Shown piece after piece: positions 10,261 to 19,218 of a stretch of 64,000 nucleotides of DNA. Each line of letters opens with the position of its first letter. Positions within the stretch are counted from its first letter, which is position 1. Source of the DNA: Bog-473 sp963850095. Its GTDB lineage: Bacteria; Actinomycetota; Acidimicrobiia; Acidimicrobiales; RAAP-2. The notes below the pieces were generated by a model. It saw nothing but the letters and a program-made list of their open reading frames with translations, did no database searches and was not told the origin of the DNA. A program made the translations under genes and the position numbers. The stretch is from assembly GCA_963850095.1 (NCBI GenBank), contig CAWKJX010000009.1:1-64000 (forward strand). The letters are read 5' to 3'.

Positions 10261-10293
10261 GGCGGAACCCACCTCCAATGCGAGGCGCCGGCG

Positions 10294-10461
10294 TTACCAG
10301 CGGTACCAGCCACGCCGACCCTCGGCGCGGCCGCCGCTGAAGGCCCACCCGGCCACCCAGAAGACGACCAGTACCACGGCCAGGATCCACAGGAAATGGA
10401 CGGCGAAGCCCGCTGCCCCGAACAGCAAGGCCAGCAGCAGTATCAAGATGATCAAACCCAT
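10294..10461 (-). CDS. 55-residue hydrophobic membrane peptide
   Basis: A short reading frame with a strong ribosome site (GGAGGAGGAAC, 5 nt before ATG 10461) encodes two adjoining hydrophobic helices: GLIILILLLALLFGAAGFAV and FLWILAVVLVVFWVAGWAF. A basic/aromatic tail ends GRRGWYRW. It lies 33 nt upstream of the DUF6328-like gene on the same strand and is probably cotranscribed. Similar short hydrophobic proteins are common in actinobacteria, function unknown. Confidence 0.7.
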   Translation of the reverse strand: MGLIILILLLALLFGAAGFAVHFLWILAVVLVVFWVAGWAFSGGRAEGRRGWYRW

Positions 10462-11254
10462 GTCAGTTCCTCCTCCGTTGCCCTCCGAAGTCGTCGGCGG
10501 CGACTACTTCGTTTCCCCCTGCCCTCGCCCTCGCCCTCGCCCTCGGCGTTGGCCCCACGCTCGGACGTTGCTTCTCCGTGCATTCCCTCGCGTGCCCGAG
10601 TGCTCCGGAGGACTACCCCCGCTGCCGATCGTCAAACCCCGCGTGGCCCGACGTCGGATTTCCTCTGCGTCCTACTCGTGAGACTCGGCCGATCTCGTGC
10701 GCATCGCCTCTCGTGCGCCCCACCCGAATGTGGGGAATGCCCCAAATCGGGTGTGACCAACCCCTCCGAGCGGGTATGTACCGGCCATGGTCACCGCCAT
10801 CGGTACGCGCATAGTCCGGGTGTTCCACCCGTTATTGCGGGGCCTGCCCCGGCGGGGCCCGTTCATATGTCTGGCTCGAAATGCGACTGGAGCCACCCGC
10901 GTCGCCGGCCCACGCTGCGCTGCGGACCGTCAGGATGCGGTGCGCTGTCGGCACCACACGGCCGGTTCCGTGTCGGAGCAACGCGCTCTGCGCCGCACCG
11001 GCGCCCGTCCTTGACCGCCCGGCTGCACGCGCCCTCGGCGCCAGGGTGCGCCCCGGACAAGCGCGCACCCGGTTTCTGACGCTCGGCGCGACCGATCGCC
11101 GTGCGCTGACCTTCGGCGTCGGATCGCACAGGGAGACGCGAATCGTGCGCGGCCGGCGCCTGGCGCGCAACGGGCGCCACAACCGCGTTTTACACTGTTC
11201 GCACCCGAAGTGCAGCCAATTTCCGCTGTCCCGGGCGTTGCTAACTTCGTCCAT
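10462..11254. other. Long intergenic region before the amidase
   Basis: No convincing gene on either strand. It contains a CCCTCG hexamer repeat (about 10517-10545) and an 8-bp inverted repeat GGGTGCGC/GCGCACCC (11044-11051 and 11063-11070). The segment 11080-11180 is rich in GGCGCC-type self-complementary pieces. A -10-like TAACTT sits at the amidase end. Confidence 0.5.
11242..11247 (+). promoter_or_regulatory. -10 element TAACTT, probable leaderless promoter of the amidase
   Basis: TAACTT fits the actinobacterial TANNNT -10 box and ends 7 nt before GTG 11255, so transcription would start at or next to the start codon. The same spacing occurs before the genes at 13271 and 19219. No good -35 is visible. 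Confidence 0.45.
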
Positions 11255-12667
11255 GTGACGGGACAACCTTGGCTGGGCGACGCCTGCTCCCTCGTGGATG
11301 CCTTCCGGTCCGGAGAGCTCTCTCCGACCGAGGCACTCGAGGGTTCGCTGGCGGCAGTGGAGAAGTCGTCGTTGAACGCCGTGTGCTTCATCGACGAGGA
11401 GAAGGCGCGCGAGTCGGCGGCGACGGCGGACGTGAGCTTGCCGTTCGGCGGCGTGCCCATGGGCGTGAAGGAGCTCGATCCGGTCAAGGGGTGGCCCCAG
11501 ACCGAGGCGTCGCTCGTGTTGAAGGACCGCATCGCCGAGTACGACGGCACCATGACCTCCCGCTTGCGCGCGGGGGGCGCCGTGCTGGTCGGGCAGACGA
11601 CGGCGTCGGAGTTCGGCGGCATCAACTGCACCTACACCCGGCTCCACGGCGCCACGTCGAACCCCTACGACCTGGAGCGCACGCCCGGCGGGTCGTCGGG
11701 TGGCTCGGCCGCCTCGGTGGCGGGCGGGCTGTTCCCCATCTGCACCGGCGGTGACGGCGGCGGCTCCATCCGCATCCCGGCCGGGTTCACCGGGCTCTTC
11801 GGTCTCAAGGCGACCTTCGGGCGCATCCCCAAGGGCCCCCACACCGAGATTGAGCCGCTGACCGCCGTCATCGGGTGCCTGTCGCGCTCGGTGCGCGACA
11901 CCGCCCGCTGGTACGACGTCTGCAACGGCTACGACGAGTACGACCCCTACTCACTGCCCCGGGTCGAGGGCTGGGAAGCCGGGCTGGGCCACCAGGACGT
12001 CCGCGGCATGCGGGTGGCCGTGTGCGCCGACCTGGGCGCGGCCGTCGTGGCCGCCGCCGTGCGCGAGAAGGTGGAGGAGGCGGCCGGCTACCTGGTCAAG
12101 GACGCCGAGCTCGAGCAGGTCGACGTGCCCATGGAGTTGCCGCGCGGGGGCCTGGAGTGGGCCATGGCCGGCACGGCCAGCCTGCTGGTCGGCCTGGGCG
12201 ACCTCTACCCGGCCTGCGAGTCCGAGTTCACCCCCGAAATCATGCTGGCCGCCAACATCGCCACCAACCACTTCACCGTCGACACGGCCAAGGCGATAGA
12301 GGAGTTCCGCCGCACCATGATCGTGCAGGTGGCGCAGATCTTCGACCAGGTCGACTTCATCGTCTGCGCCACCAACCCCGACGTGGCCTTCGGCGCCCAG
12401 GGCCCCATGCCCACCACCATCGACGGCGTCGATCTCATCGCCGAGCTCGGCTTCGAGGCCGCCCTGGGCAACAACGGCGCGCTCACCATCCCGGCCAACA
12501 CGACGGGGCACCCGGCCGTCGCCATCCCCATCGGGCTGGTCGACGGACTGCCCGTGTCCATGCAGATCATCGGGCGCCGCCACGCCGAGCAGCTGCTGCT
12601 CGAACTGGCCCGGGTGGTCGAGCTCGAGCGCCCGTGGCCCCTGGTGGCCCCCGGTGCGCCGATGTGA
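11255..12667 (+). CDS. Amidase signature family hydrolase
   Basis: Hydrolyses a carboxamide with a Ser-cisSer-Lys triad. The Lys lies in GGVPMGVKELDP, the flexible Gly/Ser loop is TPGGSSGGSAASVAGG, and the nucleophile region is TGGDGGGSIRIPAGFTG, as in aryl/aliphatic amidases. About 470 residues is normal for the family. GTG 11255 (VTGQPWLGD) is preferred because of the leaderless-type -10 in front; an ATG at 11210 would add 15 residues. It stands alone between two long spacers. Substrate unknown. Confidence 0.92.
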   Translation: MTGQPWLGDACSLVDAFRSGELSPTEALEGSLAAVEKSSLNAVCFIDEEKARESAATADVSLPFGGVPMGVKELDPVKGWPQTEASLVLKDRIAEYDGTMTSRLRAGGAVLVGQTTASEFGGINCTYTRLHGATSNPYDLERTPGGSSGGSAASVAGGLFPICTGGDGGGSIRIPAGFTGLFGLKATFGRIPKGPHTEIEPLTAVIGCLSRSVRDTARWYDVCNGYDEYDPYSLPRVEGWEAGLGHQDVRGMRVAVCADLGAAVVAAAVREKVEEAAGYLVKDAELEQVDVPMELPRGGLEWAMAGTASLLVGLGDLYPACESEFTPEIMLAANIATNHFTVDTAKAIEEFRRTMIVQVAQIFDQVDFIVCATNPDVAFGAQGPMPTTIDGVDLIAELGFEAALGNNGALTIPANTTGHPAVAIPIGLVDGLPVSMQIIGRRHAEQLLLELARVVELERPWPLVAPGAPM

Positions 12668-13270
12668 GCCAACCCCGGTTCGGGTCGCGGCGCAACGGAC
12701 GTCCGCCGATTCACAACGGAGAGACAAATCTGCTCACCTCGAGCGTCGAAACGGTGGCGATCGGTCCCCGCCCCTTGTGGAGGCACCCCCCTCCGGCGGT
12801 AGGGTTTCTGTCTCACCCTGAGGCGGTTTGGCGATCGGAGACAGGGATGATCGTGAGGGCTCCAAGTTGCGTGGGGAATCACCATGCCCCGGCGTGGACG
12901 CAACCGGAGCAACGCCGGCGTCGCCCTGAACGTCGCCCGCGCGGACATCGGTGTCCGCGCGGCGCGTCGTTCTCGGCGGCGCCGGCCAATCCGCCCGGCC
13001 CCGGCCCCGGCCCCGGTCTCCTCTGGCCGACTGCATCCCGCCTCCCCACCTCCGCAACCTGCGCGCGCCACCGCCGCCGCCACCGCCGCCACCCGGCGTT
13101 TGAACCGGCGGGCCGGAGGGCACGACCCGTACGCGCACCAAAAAGGTACGGTGAGCACCTACGGCGCTTCTGACCCACCAAATTGTACGAAATTTCAGGG
13201 AATTCCAAGACTTATGCCCCGCTCTCCATCCTTTCGCGCCGAACGCGCGTCTGGCCTAGCCTGATCACCG
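12668..13270. other. Intergenic region between amidase and PDDEXK/DUF4268 gene
   Basis: No reading frame here looks like a protein; those present are Arg/Pro/Ala-rich by composition. It contains a short inverted repeat CTGTCTC/GAGACAG (12808-12814 and 12838-12844) and, at the end, a -10-like TAGCCT before the next gene. Confidence 0.5.
13257..13262 (+). promoter_or_regulatory. -10 element TAGCCT, probable leaderless promoter
   Basis: TAGCCT (TANNNT) ends 8 nt before ATG 13271, and no Shine-Dalgarno sequence is present, which fits a leaderless transcript. Confidence 0.45.
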
Positions 13271-14785
13271 ATGGCTGAAGACCTCCTCTTCACCGTCGCG
13301 GGGTCGGTCGCGATGCCGGCGGAAGTGATCTCGCTCGAGGAAGCGGGGTTGGAGGACCGCGCCGATCTCCAGGAGTGGGTCCTCTCCAACCCACAGATCC
13401 TGGGGAACGCCGTCCGGATCGTCACCATCGACTTCGAGCGGGGTTGGGGCGGGCCGGCCACGCCACTCGATCGGCTGCACATCCTCGGGCTCGGGGGCGA
13501 CGGGCGCATCGTCGTGGCCGAGCTGAAGTACGGCAACTCGCCCGACGCCGAGGTCTCGGCGGTGAAGTACGCCGCCACGGCGAGCCGGCTCGTGCCCGAG
13601 TCCCTGGCCGAGATCTTCTCCCGGTTCCACACCGCCCACGGCAATGCGGTCGGCGTCGACGAGGCGCTGGCCGAGTTGCAGGCCCACGCCCCCGACCTCT
13701 CGCAGGAGACGCTGCGCAAGCCGCGGATCACGCTGCTGGCCCGGAACTTCTCGCCCATCGTGACGGCCAGCGTGGTCTGGCTGAACGAAATGGGCCTCGA
13801 CGTCACCCTCACCCAGATCAGCGCCTTCCGCTCCTACGTCTACGGCACGAACGGCCCCGACAACGTGCCGATGATTTCGGTCAGCCAGATCTACCCGCTG
13901 CGCGAAATCGAGGAGTTCACCATCAGCCCCGAGCGCCAGCTGGCCCGGGAGGCCGCCGACTCCAAGAAGCGGGTGCAGGACGCCAGCACGGTACGCCGGC
14001 TGGTCGGGGCCGAGTCGGTGGCCGACGGCACCATCTTCACCATCGCCCCGCGGGGCGACCTGAGCAACGAGCTGCGCAACCAACTGGACGACTGGCTGCA
14101 CGCCGACCCGGTCCGCCGGACGGCGCACTGGCAGAACCGGGTCAACGCGCCGATGGTGTGGGACGCCGACAAGCAGTCGTACACGCCATCGGGGCTGGTG
14201 CGCCACATCGTCGAGCTGGCCACCGGCGTCAGCCGCGACTTCTTCGGCACCCAGTGGTGGCGCGACCCGTCGGGCTGGACCCTGGTCGAGCTGGCCGGCC
14301 CGCTCAGCGGCGGCAAGGGCGCGCTCTACCGCGAGTTCTGGTCGCGCTGGCTCGACCGCATCCGGGTCGAGCACAGCCACTGGACCCAGATGTCGACGCT
14401 GCCCGCCCAGAGCTGGATCACCCTGCCCTCCCCCATAAAGGGCACGCACTACGGGCTCAGCTTCTCGGCCGGCGGGCGCATCCGCTCCGAGCTCTACATC
14501 GACTCGGGCAACCAGGAGGCGTCGCTGGCCCAGTTCCAGTCGCTGCACCAGCAGTCCGACCTGGTCGAGACGATCTACGGCTCCGAGCTGTCGTGGGAGA
14601 AGCTGCCCGACCGCTTCGCCTGCCGCATCGCGGACTACTCCATGGGCGACGTCACCAAGGTCGAGGACCACGACGCCTACATCAGCTGGATGATCGCCTC
14701 GCAGGAGCGCCTGCGCCAGGCCATCAGCGGCGCCCTGGGCGGCGACCCGTCGTCGGCGGACGGTTCGGCCTGGACCCGGCGATGA
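13271..14785 (+). CDS. PDDEXK nuclease-like protein with DUF4268-type C-terminus
   Basis: 504 residues. The N-terminal 110 residues look like a NucS/PDDEXK nuclease core: DLQEWVLSNPQILG, then PLDRLHILGLGGDG, then IVVAELKYG, giving the D...ExK metal site. The C-terminal half (about 300-490) contains QNRVNAPMVWDADK, WRDPSGWTLVELAG, FSAGGRIRSELYID and FACRIADYSMGDV, typical of DUF4268 proteins often found with restriction or defence genes. No methyltransferase or helicase partner adjoins it, so it stands alone. ATG follows a leaderless-type -10. A nuclease role is inferred from fold motifs only. Confidence 0.75.
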   Translation: MAEDLLFTVAGSVAMPAEVISLEEAGLEDRADLQEWVLSNPQILGNAVRIVTIDFERGWGGPATPLDRLHILGLGGDGRIVVAELKYGNSPDAEVSAVKYAATASRLVPESLAEIFSRFHTAHGNAVGVDEALAELQAHAPDLSQETLRKPRITLLARNFSPIVTASVVWLNEMGLDVTLTQISAFRSYVYGTNGPDNVPMISVSQIYPLREIEEFTISPERQLAREAADSKKRVQDASTVRRLVGAESVADGTIFTIAPRGDLSNELRNQLDDWLHADPVRRTAHWQNRVNAPMVWDADKQSYTPSGLVRHIVELATGVSRDFFGTQWWRDPSGWTLVELAGPLSGGKGALYREFWSRWLDRIRVEHSHWTQMSTLPAQSWITLPSPIKGTHYGLSFSAGGRIRSELYIDSGNQEASLAQFQSLHQQSDLVETIYGSELSWEKLPDRFACRIADYSMGDVTKVEDHDAYISWMIASQERLRQAISGALGGDPSSADGSAWTRR

Positions 14786-14826
14786 GCCCGTCGTCGCCCC
14801 TCGGGCGTCGCCCCGCCTGACACCGC

Positions 14827-15672
14827 CTACGAGTTCTTCAGCTTCCACACCGCCAGCGGCGCGAACACCAGTACGAGACCGGCCGACCAGGCCAGCGAGG
14901 GCCACAAGTAGTACGAGAGCGGGTGCCCGAGCAGCGCCTCGGCCGCCGGGCCGCCCGTCAGTATCCGGGCCGTGTTGACCATCTGGGTCAGCGGCTGGTT
15001 CGCGGCGAAGCCCTGCAGCCAGCCCGGCATGGTCGAGACCGGCACGTAGGCCGACGACACGAAGCTGAGCGGGAAGACCAGGAACGACAGCCCCTGGGCC
15101 GCCTGGGGCGACCCGGCCATCAGTCCCATGACGATGAACAGCCACACGAACGCGAAGCCGTAGAGCACGGTCAGCCCGAAGGCGGCCACCCCGGCCGCGG
15201 CGCTCCCGCCCAGGCGGAAGCCCACGGCGAAGCCCACCACCGTCATGACGAAGGCGCCCCAGGCCACGAGCGCCGTGTCGGCCGACACCCGTCCCGTCAC
15301 GATCGACAGCAGCCGGATGGGCAGGCTGCGCAGGCGGTCGAACAACCCGCCCTGCAGGTCCTCGGCCACCCCGCTCGATGCGCCCATGCCCTGGAACAGG
15401 ACGCCCGTCACCACGAAACCCGGCACCAGAAAGTCCACGTAGGTCAGGTCACCTGTATGGGCCACCGCCCCGCCGAACACGTACCGGAAGATGAGGAGGA
15501 ACAGGACGCCCTGCGCCGTCCCGGCGATGATGAGGGCCGGCGTGCGCACGAACTTCTTCATGGTGCGCGCCGCCACCTGGCGCGACGCGCCGAGATAGGA
15601 CGCCCCCTGGTTCAGCACCGCCGCCGACCCGTCCGTCGAGGGCCGCTCCACTGCCACGTCGATGCTCGTCAT
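14827..15672 (-). CDS. ABC-2 type exporter permease, DrrB-type
   Basis: 281-residue permease with about six membrane segments, the loop GGLFDRLRSLPIRLLSIVTGR and the SFVSSAYVPVSTMPGW stretch of DrrB-like exporters. Its ATG (15672) overlaps the stop of the ATPase gene (ATGA), which makes an ATPase-permease pair downstream of the PadR gene on the same strand. The substrate is probably a hydrophobic small molecule, by family only. Confidence 0.93.
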   Translation of the reverse strand: MTSIDVAVERPSTDGSAAVLNQGASYLGASRQVAARTMKKFVRTPALIIAGTAQGVLFLLIFRYVFGGAVAHTGDLTYVDFLVPGFVVTGVLFQGMGASSGVAEDLQGGLFDRLRSLPIRLLSIVTGRVSADTALVAWGAFVMTVVGFAVGFRLGGSAAAGVAAFGLTVLYGFAFVWLFIVMGLMAGSPQAAQGLSFLVFPLSFVSSAYVPVSTMPGWLQGFAANQPLTQMVNTARILTGGPAAEALLGHPLSYYLWPSLAWSAGLVLVFAPLAVWKLKNS

Positions 15673-16619
15673 GCCGCCGCGTCCTCCTTGCGGTTCGTGA
15701 GGGCCAGGAACACCTCGTCGAGGGTGGGTCGTCGCAGTGCGATGTCCTCCACCGCCACCCCCGCCTCGTCCAGCGCCCGCACCACCACCGGCAGGAGCTG
15801 CGCCCCGCCCGGCGCCGCCAGCGAGCACCGCCGCGTCGCTGCGTCGGTCTGCGGCTCGCCCACCCCCAGCGCGCCCAGCACCGCCGCCGCCCGCTCCATC
15901 GTCGCCACGTCGGCCGTGTGCAGCTCCACCATGTCGGCCCCCACCCGCGACTTGAGCTCGCCCGGCGTGCCCTGCGCGATGACGCGGCCCCCGTCGATGA
16001 TGACGATGTACGCCGCCAAGTGGTCGGCCTCGTCGAGATACTGCGTCGTCAGCAGCATGTCCGTCCCGCCCCGCCCCATGGCCCGGATGGCGTCCCACAC
16101 CTCGTTGCGGCTGCCCGGGTCGAGCCCAGTCGTCGGCTCGTCGAGCAGCAGCAGCCGGGGCGAACCCACCAGGGACGCCCCCAGGTCCAGCCGGCGCCGC
16201 ATGCCGCCCGAGTACGTCTTGACCAGCCGGTCCCCCGCCTCGGTCAGGCTCATCAGCTCGAGGGTCTGCTCGGCCGAGGCCACCGCCTCCTTGCGGCCCT
16301 GGCCGTACAGGCGGGCCACCATTTGGACGTTCTCCCGGCCCGTCATCATCTCCTCGACGGCCGCCGACTGGCCGGCCAGCCCGATCAGGCGGCGCACCGC
16401 CATGGGGTCGTGCACCACGTCGTGGCCGTCGACCCGCAGCGTCCCGGCGTCGGGCGCGATCAAGGTCGCCACCATGCGCAGGAAGGTCGTCTTGCCCGCA
16501 CCGTTGGGCCCGAGGATGGCCACGGGCTGGCCGGCCGGCAGGGTCAGGGTCAGCTCCGAGAGGGCCTGAATCTTCCCGAAGCGCTTGGAGAGGCCGTCGG
16601 CCTCTATGAGGGGGTGCAT
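15669..16619 (-). CDS. ABC exporter ATP-binding protein, DrrA-type
   Basis: 316 residues: Walker A GPNGAGKTTFLR near 39, Q-loop LAGQSAAVEEMM, signature YSGGMRRRLDLG, Walker B RLLLLDEPTTGLDP, H-loop LLTTQYLDEADHLA, and the DrrA C-terminal domain ending RRPTLDEVFLAL. It is intact, unlike the related ATPase at 2748. It is translated with the downstream permease; the PadR gene lies 192 nt upstream with a strong hairpin between. Confidence 0.95.
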   Translation of the reverse strand: MHPLIEADGLSKRFGKIQALSELTLTLPAGQPVAILGPNGAGKTTFLRMVATLIAPDAGTLRVDGHDVVHDPMAVRRLIGLAGQSAAVEEMMTGRENVQMVARLYGQGRKEAVASAEQTLELMSLTEAGDRLVKTYSGGMRRRLDLGASLVGSPRLLLLDEPTTGLDPGSRNEVWDAIRAMGRGGTDMLLTTQYLDEADHLAAYIVIIDGGRVIAQGTPGELKSRVGADMVELHTADVATMERAAAVLGALGVGEPQTDAATRRCSLAAPGGAQLLPVVVRALDEAGVAVEDIALRRPTLDEVFLALTNRKEDAAA

Positions 16620-16779
16620 GCGCGCCCCTCCTTTCGTCGTTGTCGTCGTTGGTTGGTTCTGCTGTCGGTGCAGCGCGCCGCGCTGCCTGCAGAGAGCCCG
16701 GCCGACGAAAGGTGGCCTACGCTTTAGGTGCTGCCGCGGGCGAAGGTCTTCTCGGATCGGGCTCGTGGTCGTGTCGATT

Positions 16780-16809
16780 CGGGGCCGCGTGGTGCAACAC
16801 GCGGCCCCG
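16780..16809 (-). terminator. Strong GC hairpin directly after the PadR gene
   Basis: A perfect 12-bp stem, CGGGGCCGCGTG pairing with CACGCGGCCCCG around the loop GTGCAA, begins 3 nt after the PadR stop. It has no U-tract, as in many actinobacterial terminators. It would limit read-through from padR into the exporter genes. Confidence 0.65.
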
Positions 16810-16811
16810 GG

Positions 16812-17462
16812 TCATTCCTTGGGCATTTCGAAGGTGAAGTACACCTCCTCGGGGTTGAATTCCTCGGTGTGGAAGAGGTGCCACATGTCGAGTCCCTCGA
16901 GCGTGCCGCCGGCCATTTCGTCCGCCAGGGCCTTGACGAACTTCAGCTCGGCCACCAGCTGGCTCTCCTCGTACTCGGACTCGAGCTCGAACAGCCGCGG
17001 CAGGCCGGCGTCCCGGGCCGCCTTCATGGCGCCGCGCATGGACATCAGCTTCACGGTCAACGCCTCGGCCCGGCGCCGTAACGCCGCCAGGGCCTCGTCC
17101 GGGGACAGCGACGGAATGAAGGACAGTCCGGCCATGAAGGCCGGGTACTCCTTGGCCGGCGTCCCGAGCAGCTCGGTCATCCAGTCGGTCATTTCGACCA
17201 CGCCGTCGTCGGTGATTTCGTAGACGGTGCGCTCGGGGCGCTTGCCCTCGCGCACCGTGCCCGTGGCCTTTATGAAGCCCTTCTTCTCGAGCGACTCGAC
17301 CACGGCGTAGAGCGACCCGTAGTTGAGGCGCACGCTCTGCTCCTTGGCCCGGCTGCGCAGCGTCTGCGCCACCTCGTAGGGGTGCATGGGCTTCTCGTAG
17401 AGGCTGACCAGTACCGCCAGGGCCAGGGGGTTCGACCGGGACCATCTCGGCATTCCGGTCAT
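16812..17462 (-). CDS. PadR-family transcriptional regulator
   Basis: 216 residues. The N-terminal winged helix has LALAVLVSLYEKPMHPYEVA, YGSLYAVVESLEKKGFIKA and the wing RTVYEITDDG; the rest is a long helical C-terminal dimerisation domain. PadR proteins commonly repress neighbouring multidrug exporters in response to ligand, and a DrrAB pair follows on the same strand. ATG 17462 lies almost against a palindrome that may be its own operator; an internal ATG at 17453 is possible. Confidence 0.93.
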   Translation of the reverse strand: MTGMPRWSRSNPLALAVLVSLYEKPMHPYEVAQTLRSRAKEQSVRLNYGSLYAVVESLEKKGFIKATGTVREGKRPERTVYEITDDGVVEMTDWMTELLGTPAKEYPAFMAGLSFIPSLSPDEALAALRRRAEALTVKLMSMRGAMKAARDAGLPRLFELESEYEESQLVAELKFVKALADEMAGGTLEGLDMWHLFHTEEFNPEEVYFTFEMPKE

Positions 17463-17464
17463 AA

Positions 17465-17505
17465 TACTCTAATCAGAGTAATCTGTAAAGAGTGATCTGA
17501 GAGCG
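17465..17505. promoter_or_regulatory. PadR operator candidate: palindrome plus direct repeats
   Basis: TACTCTAATCAGAGTA (17465-17480) is an inverted repeat with 6-bp arms and a 4-nt centre, 3 nt upstream of the padR start. Overlapping it are two direct copies of AGAGTRATCTG (17475-17485 and 17490-17500). The site would block the padR promoter or start. Confidence 0.55.
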
Positions 17506-17514
17506 GGTGGTGCC

Positions 17515-19154
17515 CTAGTACCCCTCCTGGCGCCCGACCACGCCGAGCACCTCGCGCATCTGGTTGAGGACCTGCAGCCGCTCGGGCCTCGGCGGCGCGC
17601 CGCCCTTTCCGTAGCTCATGGACGTGATGGGCACCCGCTTGCCGGACTTGAGGTCCACTCGCGCCTCCCACCTGACGCCGCCTTCGCCCTTGTTCCGGAG
17701 CAGGAGCGTCAGGGCGCGCACCTGGCGCGGGTCCAGGCGCCGGAACGAGAACTCGTTCCAGATCAGCATGCGGTCGGGGCCGATGGTGACGCCCTGCCTG
17801 GACATGCAGAACCCGGCCCAGAGACCGAACACGGCGAAGCCGACCAGGATCAGCTCGACCGCGGGGTCGAACGGCTGTCCGTACACCGGGAACGCCACCG
17901 CACCACCGACCGCGCAGACGCCGCCCAGCACCAGTATCCAGGCGAACCACGCCATGACACGTCCCCGGAAGGTGAACGAGTGCACCGTCCCCGTGCTGTC
18001 CACCTTGTGCCAGCGGGCCACCTGCGCCTCCCTGACGCCCCGCGCCTTGGTGAGGTCCACCTGCAGATCGGCCAACAGGTCGGCCGTGGCCACACCGTCG
18101 AGGCCGTGGCAGAGCATGTCGAGCCCCTCGAGGGACTGGCGCACCGCCTTGTCGATGACGAGCCCGGTCCCGTCGGCCCGCGCCACCGCGATGGCCCCGT
18201 GCGGATCGCGGTGGGCCTCGGCCAGCTCGCCGTACGGCAGCAGGTTCCACGGGACCTTGCCCTTGGACTCCTTGAACGCCACCCAGTTCTGGCCACCACC
18301 ACGCGGCCGTTGCCCCACCCCATCTCGCTGTCCGCGGGCAACGCCAGCGGATCGCGCCACGCGGCCCCGCCGTTGCCGTTCCCCGCCCCGGTTGCGGCCC
18401 CGTTCGCGGCCCCGTTCGTGGCCCCGTTCGTGGCCGCACCCACCGCCCCGTTCGCGGCCATTGGCATCTCGTAGCCGTCGGCCAGCGACGCCTCGAGCGT
18501 CCCCGAGAGCACCGGGGCGGCGTCAACGTGACCCGGCCGCCCCTTTTCGACCACCCCGACGATGACGGCCCACCCGCCCTCGGCCGGCACCGGTGGCGCG
18601 ACGGCGGTGCTGCGGCCTGCCGCGGCCGGCAGGAACGGCCCGAACCGCATGGGCACCAGCGCCCCTGCCGGGCGCGCCAGAGCGAGCACCCACCCGACCC
18701 GGCGCATCCGCCGGGTGCCCACGAGGACGACCCGGTCGAACTCGACCCACGGCACGTCGACCGTGCTGCGCCAGTTGTAGACCGTGACACCGAAGGTCGA
18801 CGTGCGCAGCAACGGGCGCTTCCAGAGCAGGCGGGCGACGTACGCGGTGCCCCCGACACCGAGGACGATCAGGCCGGCGGCCGTCCAGAAGACGACGTCC
18901 TGGGTGGAGTTCCAGTGCGCGTCCTTGGGCACGTTGTCCTGGTTGAAGACCCAGACCCCGAGGGGGATCGTCCCGAAGCCCGCCGTGAACACGCTGCACA
19001 ACACCCAGACCTCGGCGAAGCGTCGCCAGCGGGCCGACTGCAGTGTGGGACCGGCCGCCGCGATTTGGTCGACCAGCTGGTCCACCGGTGTGCCCTCCCT
19101 CCACCGCCAGAACGTGGGGGGACCGTAGTCGTTGTGGCGGGCTGAAAGGGGCAT
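17515..19154 (-). CDS. Predicted membrane protein of unknown function (one frame break)
   Basis: About 546 residues. Two pairs of hydrophobic helices (FAEVWVLCSVFTAGFGTIPL with VVFWTAAGLIVLGVGGTAYV; then VMAWFAWILVLGGVCAVGGA with LILVGFAVFGLWAGFCM) flank two similar soluble parts. Each soluble part looks like a small beta-rich, PH-like domain. The middle is an Asn/Gly/Ala linker of 12-bp repeats (ATNGATNGAANGAAT). The frame breaks near 18293, where one base added to a CC pair restores VVVGQNWVAFKESKG. It is divergent from the PIG-L gene. I do not recognise the family. Confidence 0.7.
18395..18460. repeat. 12-bp tandem repeats in the membrane protein linker
   Basis: Four or so copies of a 12-bp unit related to CGTTCGTGGCCC, encoding Asn-Gly-Ala-Thr/Ala on the minus strand. 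This low-complexity linker separates the two halves of the surrounding gene. Confidence 0.7.
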
Positions 19155-19204
19155 TGTGCTCGCCGACGCACGCCGCCACCGGTCCGCCCGGGTCACGATG
19201 CGCG

Positions 19205-19210
19205 TAACCT
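19205..19210 (+). promoter_or_regulatory. -10 element TAACCT, probable leaderless promoter of the PIG-L gene
   Basis: TAACCT ends 8 nt before ATG 19219 and no ribosome site is visible, as for the genes at 11255 and 13271. Confidence 0.4.
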
Positions 19211-19218
19211 GCGTCGTG

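Noticed and set aside
10578..11079. Possible small genes in the spacer before the amidase
   Set aside because: Frames lack start signals and have no protein-like pattern on either strand.
12808..12844. Inverted repeat CTGTCTC/GAGACAG as a riboswitch or terminator
   Set aside because: The 7-bp stem has a 23-nt loop, no U-tract and no recognisable riboswitch core; too weak to call.
12884..13264. Arg/Pro-rich frame of 126 codons before the DUF4268 gene
   Set aside because: Low-complexity composition expected from GC-rich intergenic DNA, with no motif and no ribosome site.
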